This document shows positions 1 through 7,970 of a stretch of 14,452 bases of DNA, piece after piece. Source of the stretch: Chloroflexota bacterium (GTDB lineage: Bacteria > Chloroflexota > Dehalococcoidia > Dehalococcoidales > Fen-1064); NCBI GenBank assembly GCA_026389745.1, contig JAPLHG010000027.1, positions 1 through 14,452 of the forward strand, in the 5' to 3' direction. Under the pieces are notes generated by a model. It did not search any database, was not told the origin of the DNA, and saw only the letters and a list, made by a program, of their open reading frames with translations. Within the stretch, counting starts at the first letter, position 1. Every line of letters starts with the position of its first letter. A program made the position numbers and the translations under genes.

Positions 1-84
1 AATGGCAATTTGGAAGTTCTCTGGAAGCTGAGGGACCGCCATCCCGGTGATAGGATAGTGCCAATAATAAAGACACTACGGTAA
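1..84 (+). CDS. possible 3' end of an unidentified gene (partial)
   Basis: Frame 1 is open from the window edge for 27 codons and closes at TAA 82-84, while the other two forward frames close within about 50 bases. The visible residues are charged and plausible for a protein tail (it ends VPIIKTLR), but the piece is too short to identify. It would converge on mutM. It may equally be chance; the sequence to the left of the window would decide. Confidence 0.25.
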   Translation, partial: NGNLEVLWKLRDRHPGDRIVPIIKTLR

Positions 85-148
85 CAGTATTTATGAGGCA
101 ACCATTACCTCTTCGGTAACAGTTATTATGAGGCAATACGGACCTCGC
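79..148. repeat. degenerate 35-bp tandem duplication, two units
   Basis: Two 35-base units sit side by side at 79-113 and 114-148. Their first 23 bases (79-101 and 114-136) agree at 21 positions; both begin CGGTAACAGT and end TTATGAGGCAA or nearly so. The remaining 12 bases share only ACCTC. A small inverted repeat, TTACC/GGTAA, spans the junction (105-119). It lies in the convergent gap downstream of mutM. Two units are not a CRISPR array, and there is no U-tract to make this a clear terminator. Confidence 0.6.
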
Positions 149-198
149 CGGATGGCTTCACGCTTGTTATACCGGCCGGATATGCCCCAAGGTAAAAA

Positions 199-1011
199 TT
201 ATTTCTGGCAGAGGGGGCAATAGTAGGTGCCGCGGTTACGCACTACAGTCCGCTCAATCGGACTGCCGCAAACAAGGCAGGTCTTTTTCTGGCCATGGGC
301 GACATTGAAATGCTGATGCGCCGTGCCTGCCGAACCGTCCGGGCGAAAATAGGTAACGACACTGGCGCCCCCATACTTAATCCCGGCCACCAGCACTTTC
401 CGGATGGCATTGTAGAGACGCTTGATTTCTGGTTTCGTCAGGGAACTGCTTAAGCGCCGAGGGTCGATGCCGGCAACAAATAGGGCTTCGTCGGCATACA
501 TATTGCCCACGCCCGCCAGAAACTTCTGGTCTAATAATAAGGCTTTAATCGGCGGCCTGCGGTTTGCCAGTCGTTCCAGAAAAACTTTTGGGGTAAAATC
601 TCCTTCTAAAGGTTCGGGGCCCAGTTTGCTCTCAATTTCTCTGGTATTCTTGACCAGCTTCAGGACGCCGAATTTACGCGGGTCGCGGAAAAAAATTCTC
701 TGGCCATCGTCCAGACGGATGACGGCGCGGGTGAACTTAGGCGGCTCAGAACCATCCTTCCCCAGAATCAAAGAGCCTGTCATCTTCAAATGGATCACCA
801 GTTTATCATCGCTGCTCAGACTCGCAATCAAATACTTGCCAAGGCGGGTAAGAGCGATAATTTCCTGTCCGGCGACACGTTTGCAAAATTCTGCCGGCGA
901 TGGTTCTTTAACAATGCCATCCCAGAAAAGAGTCACGCCGGTGATACGGCGGCCGATGATGTGAGGAGAAAGCTCATTTTTGACGGTTTCGACTTCAGGC
1001 AATTCGGGCAT
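199..1011 (-). CDS. mutM: formamidopyrimidine-DNA glycosylase (Fpg/MutM)
   Basis: Base-excision repair enzyme that removes oxidised purines such as 8-oxoguanine and then nicks the strand by beta,delta-elimination. The 270-residue length is normal. It starts MPELPEVE, which supplies the Pro2 nucleophile (after Met removal) and Glu3. Lys59 lies in RLGKY. The residues that fill the gap left by the flipped base are visible: Met77 in HLKMTG, Arg112 and Phe114 in DPRKFG. The GVGNMYADE helix is at 168-176. The C-terminal zinc finger is complete, with Cys245, Cys248, Cys265 and Cys268. The ATG at 1011 follows the polA stop after one base, so it is probably translated by coupling from the polA message. 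Nothing suggests loss of function. The related endonuclease VIII (Nei) is excluded by the PELPEVE start and DPRKFG loop. Confidence 0.97.
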   Translation of the reverse strand: MPELPEVETVKNELSPHIIGRRITGVTLFWDGIVKEPSPAEFCKRVAGQEIIALTRLGKYLIASLSSDDKLVIHLKMTGSLILGKDGSEPPKFTRAVIRLDDGQRIFFRDPRKFGVLKLVKNTREIESKLGPEPLEGDFTPKVFLERLANRRPPIKALLLDQKFLAGVGNMYADEALFVAGIDPRRLSSSLTKPEIKRLYNAIRKVLVAGIKYGGASVVTYFRPDGSAGTAHQHFNVAHGQKKTCLVCGSPIERTVVRNRGTYYCPLCQK

Positions 1012-1012
1012 A

Positions 1013-3742
1013 CTACTTTTCCATTTCTCCCCAGTTCCTGCCGATTTTGGTATCGACCTTGAGCGGGATGCTGAGCTTGATAGCGTTGACCATCATATCG
1101 GGGGCGAGACGGCGCATCTCATCCAGTTCATTTTCAGGTACCTCGAAGACAAGCTCATCATGCACCTGGAGTAACATCTTACTTTTCAATTTTCGCCGTA
1201 AAATTTCCCGGTAAAGATCGACCATCGCCTTTTTGATGATGTCGGCGGACGTGCCCTGCACGGGCATGTTGATTGCCATCCGTTCGGCGGCTTCCCGAAC
1301 CTGCCGGTTAGAGGCATTGATTTCCGGGATAAGGCGCTTCCTGCCGAGGATGGTCTGGACATAGCCCATCTTCCTTGCCTGCTCTTTGGTCGACTCAAGA
1401 TACCACCTGACGCCGGGGTATTTCTCAAAATAAGCGGCGATGAATTTGCCCGCCTCTTCTCTTGATAATTCGGTGGCCTGCTGGAGGCCATACTCACTCA
1501 TCCCGTAGATCACCCCGAAATTAACCGTCTTGGCCAGCCGGCGCATTGCGGGCGTAACCTGTGATGGCGACACGCCGTAAAGCTGGGCGGCAGTAGCGGA
1601 GTGGATATCTTCATCATGACGGAAGGCATTGAGCAAATTCTCGTCTTGAGATAGGTGCGCCAGACAACGGAGGTCAATCTGGGAATAATCTGCACCCAGC
1701 AAATACGAACCCACAGGCGCCACGAACGCCTCCCGTATCCGCTTCCCTTGTCCGTCACGAATAGGGATATTCTGAAGATTAGGGTCGCTGGAAGAGAGCC
1801 GTCCGGTAGTTGTCCTTGTCTGGTTAAAACTGGTATGAATACGCCCTGTCTCCGGATTAACAAGACCGGGCAAAGCGTCAACGTAGGTCGACTTCAGTTT
1901 AGCCAACTGGCGGTAGTCCAGAATGTAACCGATGACGGGGTTGGCATCACGCAACCCTTCCAGCACATCGGCGGCGGTAGAGTAACCGCCCCCTTTCTTT
2001 TTGGGTACCCCCAACTGCATTTTCTCGAACAGTACCGTGGCTAATTGCGCCGGAGAGTTGATGTTAAATTTCTGTCCGGCGCGACGGTAGATTTCGCCTT
2101 CCAGCATGGTGATCTGTCCACCAAGTTCACGGGACAGCTCTGCCAAGAGACCGACATCCAGCGCGATGCCATTCATTTCCATATTAAGCAAGACCGGCAC
2201 CAGTGGCATTTCAACCTCATCAAATAATTGCCATAACCCCTGGCTTTGTAATTCGTTACGGAGCGACTCGCTCAGCCGCCCGGTCATATCGGCGTCGGCA
2301 CAGGAGTAGTCGGCGGCTTTCTCAATTTCCACCAGCGACATCGGAATCTGTTTACTGCCCGAGCCAATAAGGTCGGAGATGGGTGTCATTTCCACGCTCA
2401 ACCGGCTGAACGCCAGTGCCTTGAGGCTGAGCGACGGCTCGCTGAGGAGATAGGCGGCGACCATTGTATCGAAGGCGAGACTGGCCACATCAATGCCGGC
2501 GCCAGCGAGTACTTCCATATCGAATTTGCCATTGTGGGCGATTTTGGATTTTGCAGCGTCTTCAAAAATAGGCTTGAGCCGTGCAACAACCTGCTGAAGA
2601 GGCAATTGCGGCGGTTGCATCATTCCGGTATGCCCGACCGGCAGGTAGTATGCCTCGCCGGGTGATGGCGATATGGAAATTCCCACCAGCTGTGTCTGCA
2701 CGGCGTTCAAGCCGGTGGTCTCGGTGTCAAAAGCAAATGATTCAGCCTCAGAAAGACGGGTCAACAAGGCAGCTAGAGCTGACGTGGTATTGACAATATG
2801 GTAGTCACGCTTGGCAGACGACTCGGCTTTGACCTGCGCGGGTGCTTCCGATGGCGCCTCTTCCGCAGACTGGGGGAGTTTGTTCAGCAGGCTGGCGAAC
2901 TCAAGCTCGCGGAAAAGTTCGGCAGCTTTACTGCGATCGAAGCGGTTTGCCTGGGCTTCCTCGAGATTGAGGGTAACCGGCGCCTTGGTGACAATGGTTG
3001 CCAGCTCTTTACTCTGGTGGGCGATAGCTTCATTTCCGCGCAGTAGTATCTGGAGTTTCGCCGGCTTAACTTCGTCAATGCGGGCATAGATTTGCTCCAA
3101 ACTGCCAAACTGCTGGATAAGTTTCACGGCGGTCTTCCCGCCGATGCCTTTGACGCCGGGAATATTATCCGATGGGTCGCCTTTCAGCGCTTTGAAATCG
3201 GCGATATTTTCCGGTTTGATTTCATATTTAGCCACGACCGCGGCCTCATCATAGAGGTCGGCATCGCTGAAACTGCCGCGTGGTCTGGGGTAGAGCACCT
3301 TGACCTGATCATTCACCAACTGCATGATATCGGCATCACCGGTAACGATGACGGTATCAATACCATGCCCGCTCGCCTGCCTGCCCAGCGTGCCTAAAAC
3401 GTCATCCGCCTCAAAGCCTTCCAGTTCGTAGATAGGCATATTGAAAGCCTGCACCAGTTCCCTAACCCGTCCGAATTGTCCCACCAGCTCGGCAGGAGTC
3501 TCCGGACGGGTGGCTTTATACTGGTCGAACATCCGGTGGCGGAAAGTAGGCGCCGCTTTATCGAAAGCGATGGCGTAATGCGTGGGTTTGAGGTCATTGA
3601 TGGCCCTGAGCAGGATCGAGGCAAAGCCGTAAACCGCCCCGACCATTTCGCCGGTTTTGCGGACAGTCAGCGGCGGCAGAGCGTGGAAAGCGCGGTGCAC
3701 CAACGCGTTGCCATCGAATATGACCAACAGCGGCTTTTTCAT
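1013..3742 (-). CDS. polA: DNA polymerase I
   Basis: Repair and Okazaki-fragment polymerase, 909 residues, near the usual length. The 5' nuclease domain (about 1-290) has acidic clusters at Asp10, Glu111-Asp114, Asp136/Asp138 and Asp189/Asp192. The proofreading domain (about 320-500) looks active: Asp339 and Glu341 in DTETTGL, Asp408 in HNGKFD, and Tyr479 with Asp483. This differs from Taq-like enzymes that have lost proofreading. The polymerase domain has motif A with Asp685, motif B with Arg734, Lys738, Phe742 and Tyr746, and motif C His861-Asp862-Glu863. Motif A reads DYSQIDLR, not the usual DYSQIELR, so the ribose steric-gate position is Asp690. Phe742 is the residue that disfavours dideoxynucleotides in the E. 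coli enzyme. It heads a polA-mutM operon. No proper Shine-Dalgarno precedes the ATG, and a -10 element abuts it. Confidence 0.98.
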   Translation of the reverse strand: MKKPLLVIFDGNALVHRAFHALPPLTVRKTGEMVGAVYGFASILLRAINDLKPTHYAIAFDKAAPTFRHRMFDQYKATRPETPAELVGQFGRVRELVQAFNMPIYELEGFEADDVLGTLGRQASGHGIDTVIVTGDADIMQLVNDQVKVLYPRPRGSFSDADLYDEAAVVAKYEIKPENIADFKALKGDPSDNIPGVKGIGGKTAVKLIQQFGSLEQIYARIDEVKPAKLQILLRGNEAIAHQSKELATIVTKAPVTLNLEEAQANRFDRSKAAELFRELEFASLLNKLPQSAEEAPSEAPAQVKAESSAKRDYHIVNTTSALAALLTRLSEAESFAFDTETTGLNAVQTQLVGISISPSPGEAYYLPVGHTGMMQPPQLPLQQVVARLKPIFEDAAKSKIAHNGKFDMEVLAGAGIDVASLAFDTMVAAYLLSEPSLSLKALAFSRLSVEMTPISDLIGSGSKQIPMSLVEIEKAADYSCADADMTGRLSESLRNELQSQGLWQLFDEVEMPLVPVLLNMEMNGIALDVGLLAELSRELGGQITMLEGEIYRRAGQKFNINSPAQLATVLFEKMQLGVPKKKGGGYSTAADVLEGLRDANPVIGYILDYRQLAKLKSTYVDALPGLVNPETGRIHTSFNQTRTTTGRLSSSDPNLQNIPIRDGQGKRIREAFVAPVGSYLLGADYSQIDLRCLAHLSQDENLLNAFRHDEDIHSATAAQLYGVSPSQVTPAMRRLAKTVNFGVIYGMSEYGLQQATELSREEAGKFIAAYFEKYPGVRWYLESTKEQARKMGYVQTILGRKRLIPEINASNRQVREAAERMAINMPVQGTSADIIKKAMVDLYREILRRKLKSKMLLQVHDELVFEVPENELDEMRRLAPDMMVNAIKLSIPLKVDTKIGRNWGEMEK

Positions 3743-3748
3743 GCCCTC

Positions 3749-3757
3749 ATTATAGCA
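3749..3757 (-). promoter_or_regulatory. extended -10 promoter of polA-mutM
   Basis: Read on the minus strand, TGC precedes a perfect TATAAT (3754-3749), a TGn extended -10. No good -35 lies 16-18 bases upstream, which is tolerable for extended -10 promoters. The usual 6-7 base distance puts transcription start at the polA ATG itself (3742), so the message would be leaderless. This agrees with the lack of a usable ribosome binding site: GAGGG ends one base before ATG. Confidence 0.6.
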
Positions 3758-3793
3758 GAGGAGTGACCCTCTTCATAACAATTTACCCTCCAC

Positions 3794-3810
3794 AGCTTCA
3801 CTTTGAAGCT
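3794..3810. repeat. perfect 7-bp inverted repeat between polA and gyrB
   Basis: AGCTTCA and TGAAGCT are separated by CTT. The repeat covers the -35 region of the gyrB promoter and lies about 40 bases upstream of the polA -10, a good position for an operator acting on one or both divergent promoters. It could be chance or a small hairpin; no known regulator site is recognised. Confidence 0.5.
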
Positions 3811-3825
3811 AGGGTGTGGTATAAT
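3797..3825 (+). promoter_or_regulatory. sigma70-type promoter of gyrB
   Basis: TTCACT (3797-3802; four of six consensus -35 bases), a 17-base spacer, then a perfect TATAAT (3820-3825) preceded by TGG, a TGn extended -10. Predicted transcription start is near 3832, leaving a leader of about 100 bases before the gyrB start. An ATG at 3833 opens a 36-codon frame ending inside gyrB. Confidence 0.7.
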
Positions 3826-3920
3826 TACAGAAATGGAAAGCTCAGCTCTGGACTCGGGCGGGAAATGTAATCCAGCCGATGTCTTTTCACATATGAATTC
3901 CATAGTATCAATATCCCTGC

Positions 3921-3924
3921 GGAG
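3921..3924 (+). promoter_or_regulatory. gyrB ribosome binding site, decides the start codon
   Basis: GGAG lies 2 bases before the ATG at 3927 and 11 bases before an in-frame ATG at 3936. Two bases is too short for a Shine-Dalgarno pairing to work, so the second ATG is the likelier start. Eleven bases is slightly long but usable. Confidence 0.5.
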
Positions 3925-3935
3925 TAATGCCAACT

Positions 3936-5885
3936 ATGATTGAAAATAACCTCACTTCACCCCAACCGGGCAAGAACAATCACAACAACGGGGTTGATGA
4001 ATATAATGCCGAAGCCATTCATGTTCTGGGTGGGCGTGAGGCGGTACGCCGTCGGCCCGGAATGTACATCGGCAGTACCGACCAGCGCGGTCTGCACCAT
4101 CTTGTTTACGAAATCGTCTACAACAGCGTCGATGAAGCGATGGTAGGCTTCTGCACACGCATCAAGGTTACGATCGAAGAAGATAACTCGGTGACCGTTG
4201 AAGACAACGGCCGTGGTATCCCGATAGAAGTCCACCCTACCACCGGTAAGTCCGCTCTGGAAACCGTGATGACCGTGCTCCATGCCGGAGCTAAGTTCGG
4301 CGGCAAAACTTATCAGGTTTCCGGTGGTCTGCACGGGGTCGGCGCCTCGGTAGTCAATGCCCTCTCCACCTGGGTAAAAGTCTGGGTAAAGCGCAACCAC
4401 AAACTCTACTTCCAGGAATACGAACGAGGCATACCCAGGGCTGATGTCGCCATTGTTGGTAAGTCAAAAGGCACCGGGACTACCACCAGTTTTATGGCTG
4501 ACGAGGAAATCTTCGGCGCCACCAGGTATGATTTTAATGTTCTCAGCGAGCGCGTTCGGGAGGTCGCTTACCTCAATAAAGGACTGGAGATATCCATCAG
4601 GGATATCAAAGAGGATAAAGAGCAAACATTCTACTTCGAAGGCGGCATCACCAGCTTTGTGCGCCATCTCAACCGAAACCGTGTGGTCTGCCACAAACAG
4701 CCTATCTATGTCGCTAAAGATTCTAACGGAACGATGGTCGAAGCGGCGCTTCAGTACAACGATGGCTTCAGCGAGTCTATCTTCAGTTTTGCCAACTGCG
4801 TCAATACCGTTGACGGCGGGACTCACCTCACCGGCTTCCGCTCGGCGTTGACCCGCGTTTTTAATGATTACTCCCGCAAAAACAAACTGCTCAAGGAGGA
4901 CGACCCGAACCTGAGCGGTGAAGATGTACGAGAAGGTCTGACTGCCGTGGTCAGCATCAAGATTGCCGAACCGCAGTTTGAAGGACAAACAAAGGGAAAA
5001 CTGGGCAATGCTGAAGCTAAAACGGCGGTAGAAAGCGTCGTCAGCGAGGGATTATCACTGTATCTTGAAGAGCATCCTGACGATGCCAAAGCCATCATCG
5101 ATAAATGTCTTCTTTCTGCCCGGGCAAGAGAGGCCGCCCGCAAAGCCCGGGATTTGATTGTCCGTAAAAACAGCCTGGACACCGGCACATTACCCGGCAA
5201 ACTGGCAGATTGCTCGGAGAAAGACCCCACTCTCTGCGAATTGTACCTGGTGGAGGGCGACTCCGCCGGCGGCTCCGCCAAACAGGGCAGGGAACGCCGT
5301 TTCCAGGCGATTCTGCCGCTCAGAGGTAAGATTCTGAACGTGGAAAAAGCCTCGCCGGATAAGATGCTGTCCGTGGTTGAAATACGCGCCATCATTACAG
5401 CCCTGGGCGCCGGTCTCGACGAGGAATTCGACCCCCTGAAACTCCGCTACCATAAAGTCATACTGATGACAGATGCCGATGTCGATGGCTCTCATATCCG
5501 CACCCTTTTGCTGACATTTTTCTTCCGACATATGGCAAAACTAATCAATAATAAACACCTCTTTATCGCTCAGCCGCCCCTCTACCGTGTTAAGACCAAT
5601 AAAGAGGAACGCTGGATATACTCCGACCAGGAAAGAGAACAGACACTGAAAGAACTGAAGGACAAGCGGGTAGAGGTCCAGCGCTACAAAGGTCTGGGTG
5701 AGATGAACAGCGAGCAGCTGTGGGAAACAACTATGAATCCGGCGACCAGAACCCTGCTCGAAGTGAACATCGAAGATGCCGCCAAAGCAGACCAGGTGTT
5801 TCAGGTACTGATGGGTGATGAAGTTGCCCCGCGTAAAGCCTTCATCACCGCAAACGCCAAATATGTCAAGAACCTGGATATCTAA
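3936..5885 (+). CDS. gyrB: DNA gyrase subunit B
   Basis: ATPase subunit of gyrase, which introduces negative supercoils together with GyrA. It has 649 residues from the chosen start (652 from the ATG at 3927). The GHKL ATPase part shows RRRPGMYIGS, NSVDEAM, EDNGRGIP, and the lid GGLHGVGASVVNALS; the transducer has the QTKGKLGN loop with Lys353. The TOPRIM part carries EGDSAGGSAKQGRERRFQ (catalytic Glu440), PLRGKILNVEK and DADVDG (Asp513, Asp515, Asp517). The tail has RYKGLGEMNSEQLWETTMNP. The compact length and tail fit the short GyrB form common outside the gamma-proteobacteria; ParE is a less likely alternative. A Tyr replaces the Asp that usually precedes the N-S-x-D-E-A motif (Tyr62). No gyrA lies in the window. 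It converges on nadD across a 5-base gap. Confidence 0.97.
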   Translation: MIENNLTSPQPGKNNHNNGVDEYNAEAIHVLGGREAVRRRPGMYIGSTDQRGLHHLVYEIVYNSVDEAMVGFCTRIKVTIEEDNSVTVEDNGRGIPIEVHPTTGKSALETVMTVLHAGAKFGGKTYQVSGGLHGVGASVVNALSTWVKVWVKRNHKLYFQEYERGIPRADVAIVGKSKGTGTTTSFMADEEIFGATRYDFNVLSERVREVAYLNKGLEISIRDIKEDKEQTFYFEGGITSFVRHLNRNRVVCHKQPIYVAKDSNGTMVEAALQYNDGFSESIFSFANCVNTVDGGTHLTGFRSALTRVFNDYSRKNKLLKEDDPNLSGEDVREGLTAVVSIKIAEPQFEGQTKGKLGNAEAKTAVESVVSEGLSLYLEEHPDDAKAIIDKCLLSARAREAARKARDLIVRKNSLDTGTLPGKLADCSEKDPTLCELYLVEGDSAGGSAKQGRERRFQAILPLRGKILNVEKASPDKMLSVVEIRAIITALGAGLDEEFDPLKLRYHKVILMTDADVDGSHIRTLLLTFFFRHMAKLINNKHLFIAQPPLYRVKTNKEERWIYSDQEREQTLKELKDKRVEVQRYKGLGEMNSEQLWETTMNPATRTLLEVNIEDAAKADQVFQVLMGDEVAPRKAFITANAKYVKNLDI

Positions 5886-5890
5886 AAACG

Positions 5891-6493
5891 TTATTTCAGG
5901 TACAGAGCGTTCTCTTTGATATACCGTTCCACCGCCCGGGGTACCAAATACCTGATGGACAGCCCCTGGGCTACTCTATTCCGAATATCGGTAGCGCTGA
6001 TATCAATATCCGGCTTATCCAGAAAAATAACCCTCTCCGATAAGCCGGGAATGCCGGCTTCCAGCGCTTTCAGGTCGGGACGCGGAGAGCCCGGCCTGGG
6101 GACAGCCGCCAGAAAACACATTTTGATCAATCTTGACGGCTCCCTCCAGTACGGTAGTTGTAAAAGACTATCCCAGCCCATTATCAGAAACAGCTCAGAC
6201 GGCTCAGCGAGCTCGGTTTTTAACTGAGCAATGGTATCCACGGAATAAGACGGACCATTGTGTTCTATTTCTACCGTAGAGAGCTTGAAGCAAGGCCTAC
6301 CGGCAATTGCCAGGTGTACCATCTGAACCCTGTAAACGGCTGGAAGAATCGGTTTGTCCGATTTCATCCACGGCTGACCGGCGGGCAGAAAGAGAACTTC
6401 CGCCAGGCCGAGATGAGTTCTCGCCTCCTCGGCAATCGCCAGGTGCCCGTTGTGAATGGGGTCAAAAGTGCCACCCAGAATGCCTATTTTCAC
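5891..6493 (-). CDS. nadD: nicotinate-nucleotide adenylyltransferase
   Basis: Transfers AMP from ATP to nicotinate mononucleotide, giving deamido-NAD in NAD synthesis. With a GTG start at 6493 it has 200 residues, the family norm, and begins VKIGILGGTFDPIHNGH, exactly where homologues begin. The frame is open 16 codons further up to an ATG at 6541, but that would overlap obg by 44 bases and add a tail the family lacks. The GTG is preceded by GGGAG 10 bases away, inside the obg end. The nucleotidyltransferase motifs are GGTFDPIHNGH near the N-terminus, GWDSLLQLPYW in the middle, and ISATDIR near the C-terminus, matching the family's S-x-T-x-x-R. The 4-base gap to the obg stop means co-transcription and probably coupled translation. 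Confidence 0.94.
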   Translation of the reverse strand: MKIGILGGTFDPIHNGHLAIAEEARTHLGLAEVLFLPAGQPWMKSDKPILPAVYRVQMVHLAIAGRPCFKLSTVEIEHNGPSYSVDTIAQLKTELAEPSELFLIMGWDSLLQLPYWREPSRLIKMCFLAAVPRPGSPRPDLKALEAGIPGLSERVIFLDKPDIDISATDIRNRVAQGLSIRYLVPRAVERYIKENALYLK

Positions 6494-6497
6494 TCTG

Positions 6498-7754
6498 CTA
6501 CCACTCCCATTCGCTAGTACCACAGCGTACCTTGTCTCCACGCCTGATGCCAGCTTTTTCCAGAGCCTTATCGATGCCCAACCTGATTATTTGCCCGCGT
6601 ACTTGTCCCTCCACAGCCGGGTCACTCATATCCACCCTCGCCACAATACGTTCCAGTTCCGGAACGATAATCACAAAGGTATCACCTTCTCGATTTATTA
6701 TTGCCCGGCTACGCCGCGGCCGGGGACGAAAGATTTTGAGAGCAGGTTCTTCCATCCGAAGATCGGTTTCCTTTAATAACCCCATTACTGTCCTCATAAG
6801 CTCAGCGATACCCTCACCGGTAACCGCCGAAATGAATCTCACATCCACGCCGGCTTCTTGGAAGGCCGCCTTGATGCCATCTTTTCCTGCTTTTACCTGG
6901 GCGAGGTCGACCTTATTGATAACGACGACCTGTGTTTTTTTAGCCAGCCGGGAATCGAAAAGGTTGAGTTCGTTATTGACCTTGATCATATTATCCACCG
7001 GAGAATCGGCGCTGCCGTCAATAAGGTGAATCAATACCCTGGTACGCATGCTGTGGCGAAGGAAATCATGCCCCAACCCGCGCCCCAGATGAGCGCCATC
7101 AATCAATCCCGGAATCTCGGCTAAAACGAAAGTGCCGTACTCCACTTCCACAACCCCTACCACCGGCTCACGAGTAGTAAAGGGATAGTCAGCCACCTGG
7201 GGCTTAGCGGCAGTAGCCACCGCCAGTAGCGAGGACTTCCCGACATTCGGATACCCAATAATGCCGACATCGGCAATCAGCTTCAACTCCAGAGCAATGA
7301 CCTTTTCCTCCCCCGATTCACCCGCTTGAGCCAATCGGGGTGTCTGATTGGTAGACGATGCGAAGTGAACATTTCCCAACCCGCCTTTGCCGCCCTGAGC
7401 CACTGCCACCCACCCGCCTTCCTTCTCCAAATCGCCCAGCAGGATATCCGAACCATCTTTATCCTTCTCATACACTACTGTTCCTTCCGGAACCCTTAAA
7501 ACGAGGTTAACCCCATTCTTACCGTGCTTCTTTTGAGCCCCACCATTCCCCCCTTCCACAGCCTTATACAGCCCCCTTTTTTTAAAACCCCAGAGATTCA
7601 TCACCGATGAGTCGGCCTGCAAGATCACATCCCCACCCCTGCCACCATCACCACCATCCGGACCTCCAAAAGGCACAAACTTCTCCCTCCGAAAGGTAAT
7701 AGCTCCGTTACCACCCTTACCCGCTCTAACCAATATTTCAATAATATCGAACAT
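6498..7754 (-). CDS. obg: Obg family GTPase (ribosome assembly)
   Basis: Essential GTPase that associates with the large ribosomal subunit and links growth and stress signals. It has 418 residues in three parts. The glycine-rich Obg fold (about 1-158) includes GGPDGGDGGRGGD. The G domain has the P-loop GYPNVGKSS (167-175), switch I YPFTT (190-194), G4 NKVD (280-283) and G5 SAV (309-311). The C-terminal OCT domain (about 340-418) ends in an acidic, aromatic tail, SEWEW. The G3 motif reads EIPGLIDGA, with Glu213 in place of the usual Asp. No Shine-Dalgarno is visible before the ATG; bases just upstream read CCATAACATTA, so the start may be leaderless, but no strong promoter can be assigned. nadD follows in the same operon. 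The OCT domain separates it from shorter Obg-like GTPases such as YchF. Confidence 0.96.
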   Translation of the reverse strand: MFDIIEILVRAGKGGNGAITFRREKFVPFGGPDGGDGGRGGDVILQADSSVMNLWGFKKRGLYKAVEGGNGGAQKKHGKNGVNLVLRVPEGTVVYEKDKDGSDILLGDLEKEGGWVAVAQGGKGGLGNVHFASSTNQTPRLAQAGESGEEKVIALELKLIADVGIIGYPNVGKSSLLAVATAAKPQVADYPFTTREPVVGVVEVEYGTFVLAEIPGLIDGAHLGRGLGHDFLRHSMRTRVLIHLIDGSADSPVDNMIKVNNELNLFDSRLAKKTQVVVINKVDLAQVKAGKDGIKAAFQEAGVDVRFISAVTGEGIAELMRTVMGLLKETDLRMEEPALKIFRPRPRRSRAIINREGDTFVIIVPELERIVARVDMSDPAVEGQVRGQIIRLGIDKALEKAGIRRGDKVRCGTSEWEW

Positions 7755-7970
7755 TAATGTTATGGTACACCAAATTACTCTTCTTTTCTATGAGTAGTTT
7801 CAGGAGAATAGTATTTATATTAATGGTGATGCAGGCGGTGGTGAACGTTAGATGGGGCAAGAGGGCAAGGGTTTCGGGGTATTTTTAGTATCAGCCGGCG
7901 AAAAGTTATCAAAAGAGGAGGGGACTTGTTGAAAAATAGGAGTCGGGAACCGAATACTTTTTGGTAACTG
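7755..7970. other. gene-free gap between obg and dnaA
   Basis: I see no convincing gene, tRNA or canonical DnaA box in these 216 bases. The half near obg is AT-rich and may hold the obg promoter (TATAAA-like runs at 7815-7825, minus strand). A 12-base string, GGGGACTTGTTG (7920-7931), recurs at 9383-9394 on the other side of dnaA. No hairpin plus U-tract terminator for dnaA is evident. Confidence 0.5.

Noticed and set aside
79..148. CRISPR fragment
   Set aside because: Only two units, with a 12-base interval too short for a spacer, and no cas genes.
3957..4400. 147-codon antisense open frame inside gyrB, and similar long frames inside polA, nadD, obg and lysC
   Set aside because: They lie fully within strongly supported genes, have no family resemblance, and arise from codon bias in the sense strand.
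5883..5893. Terminator between convergent gyrB and nadD
   Set aside because: Only five bases separate the stops and no hairpin with U-run is seen; the transcripts probably overlap.
6494..6541. nadD start at the ATG at 6541
   Set aside because: Would add 16 residues absent from the family and overlap obg; the GTG at 6493 matches the family start and has an upstream GGGAG.
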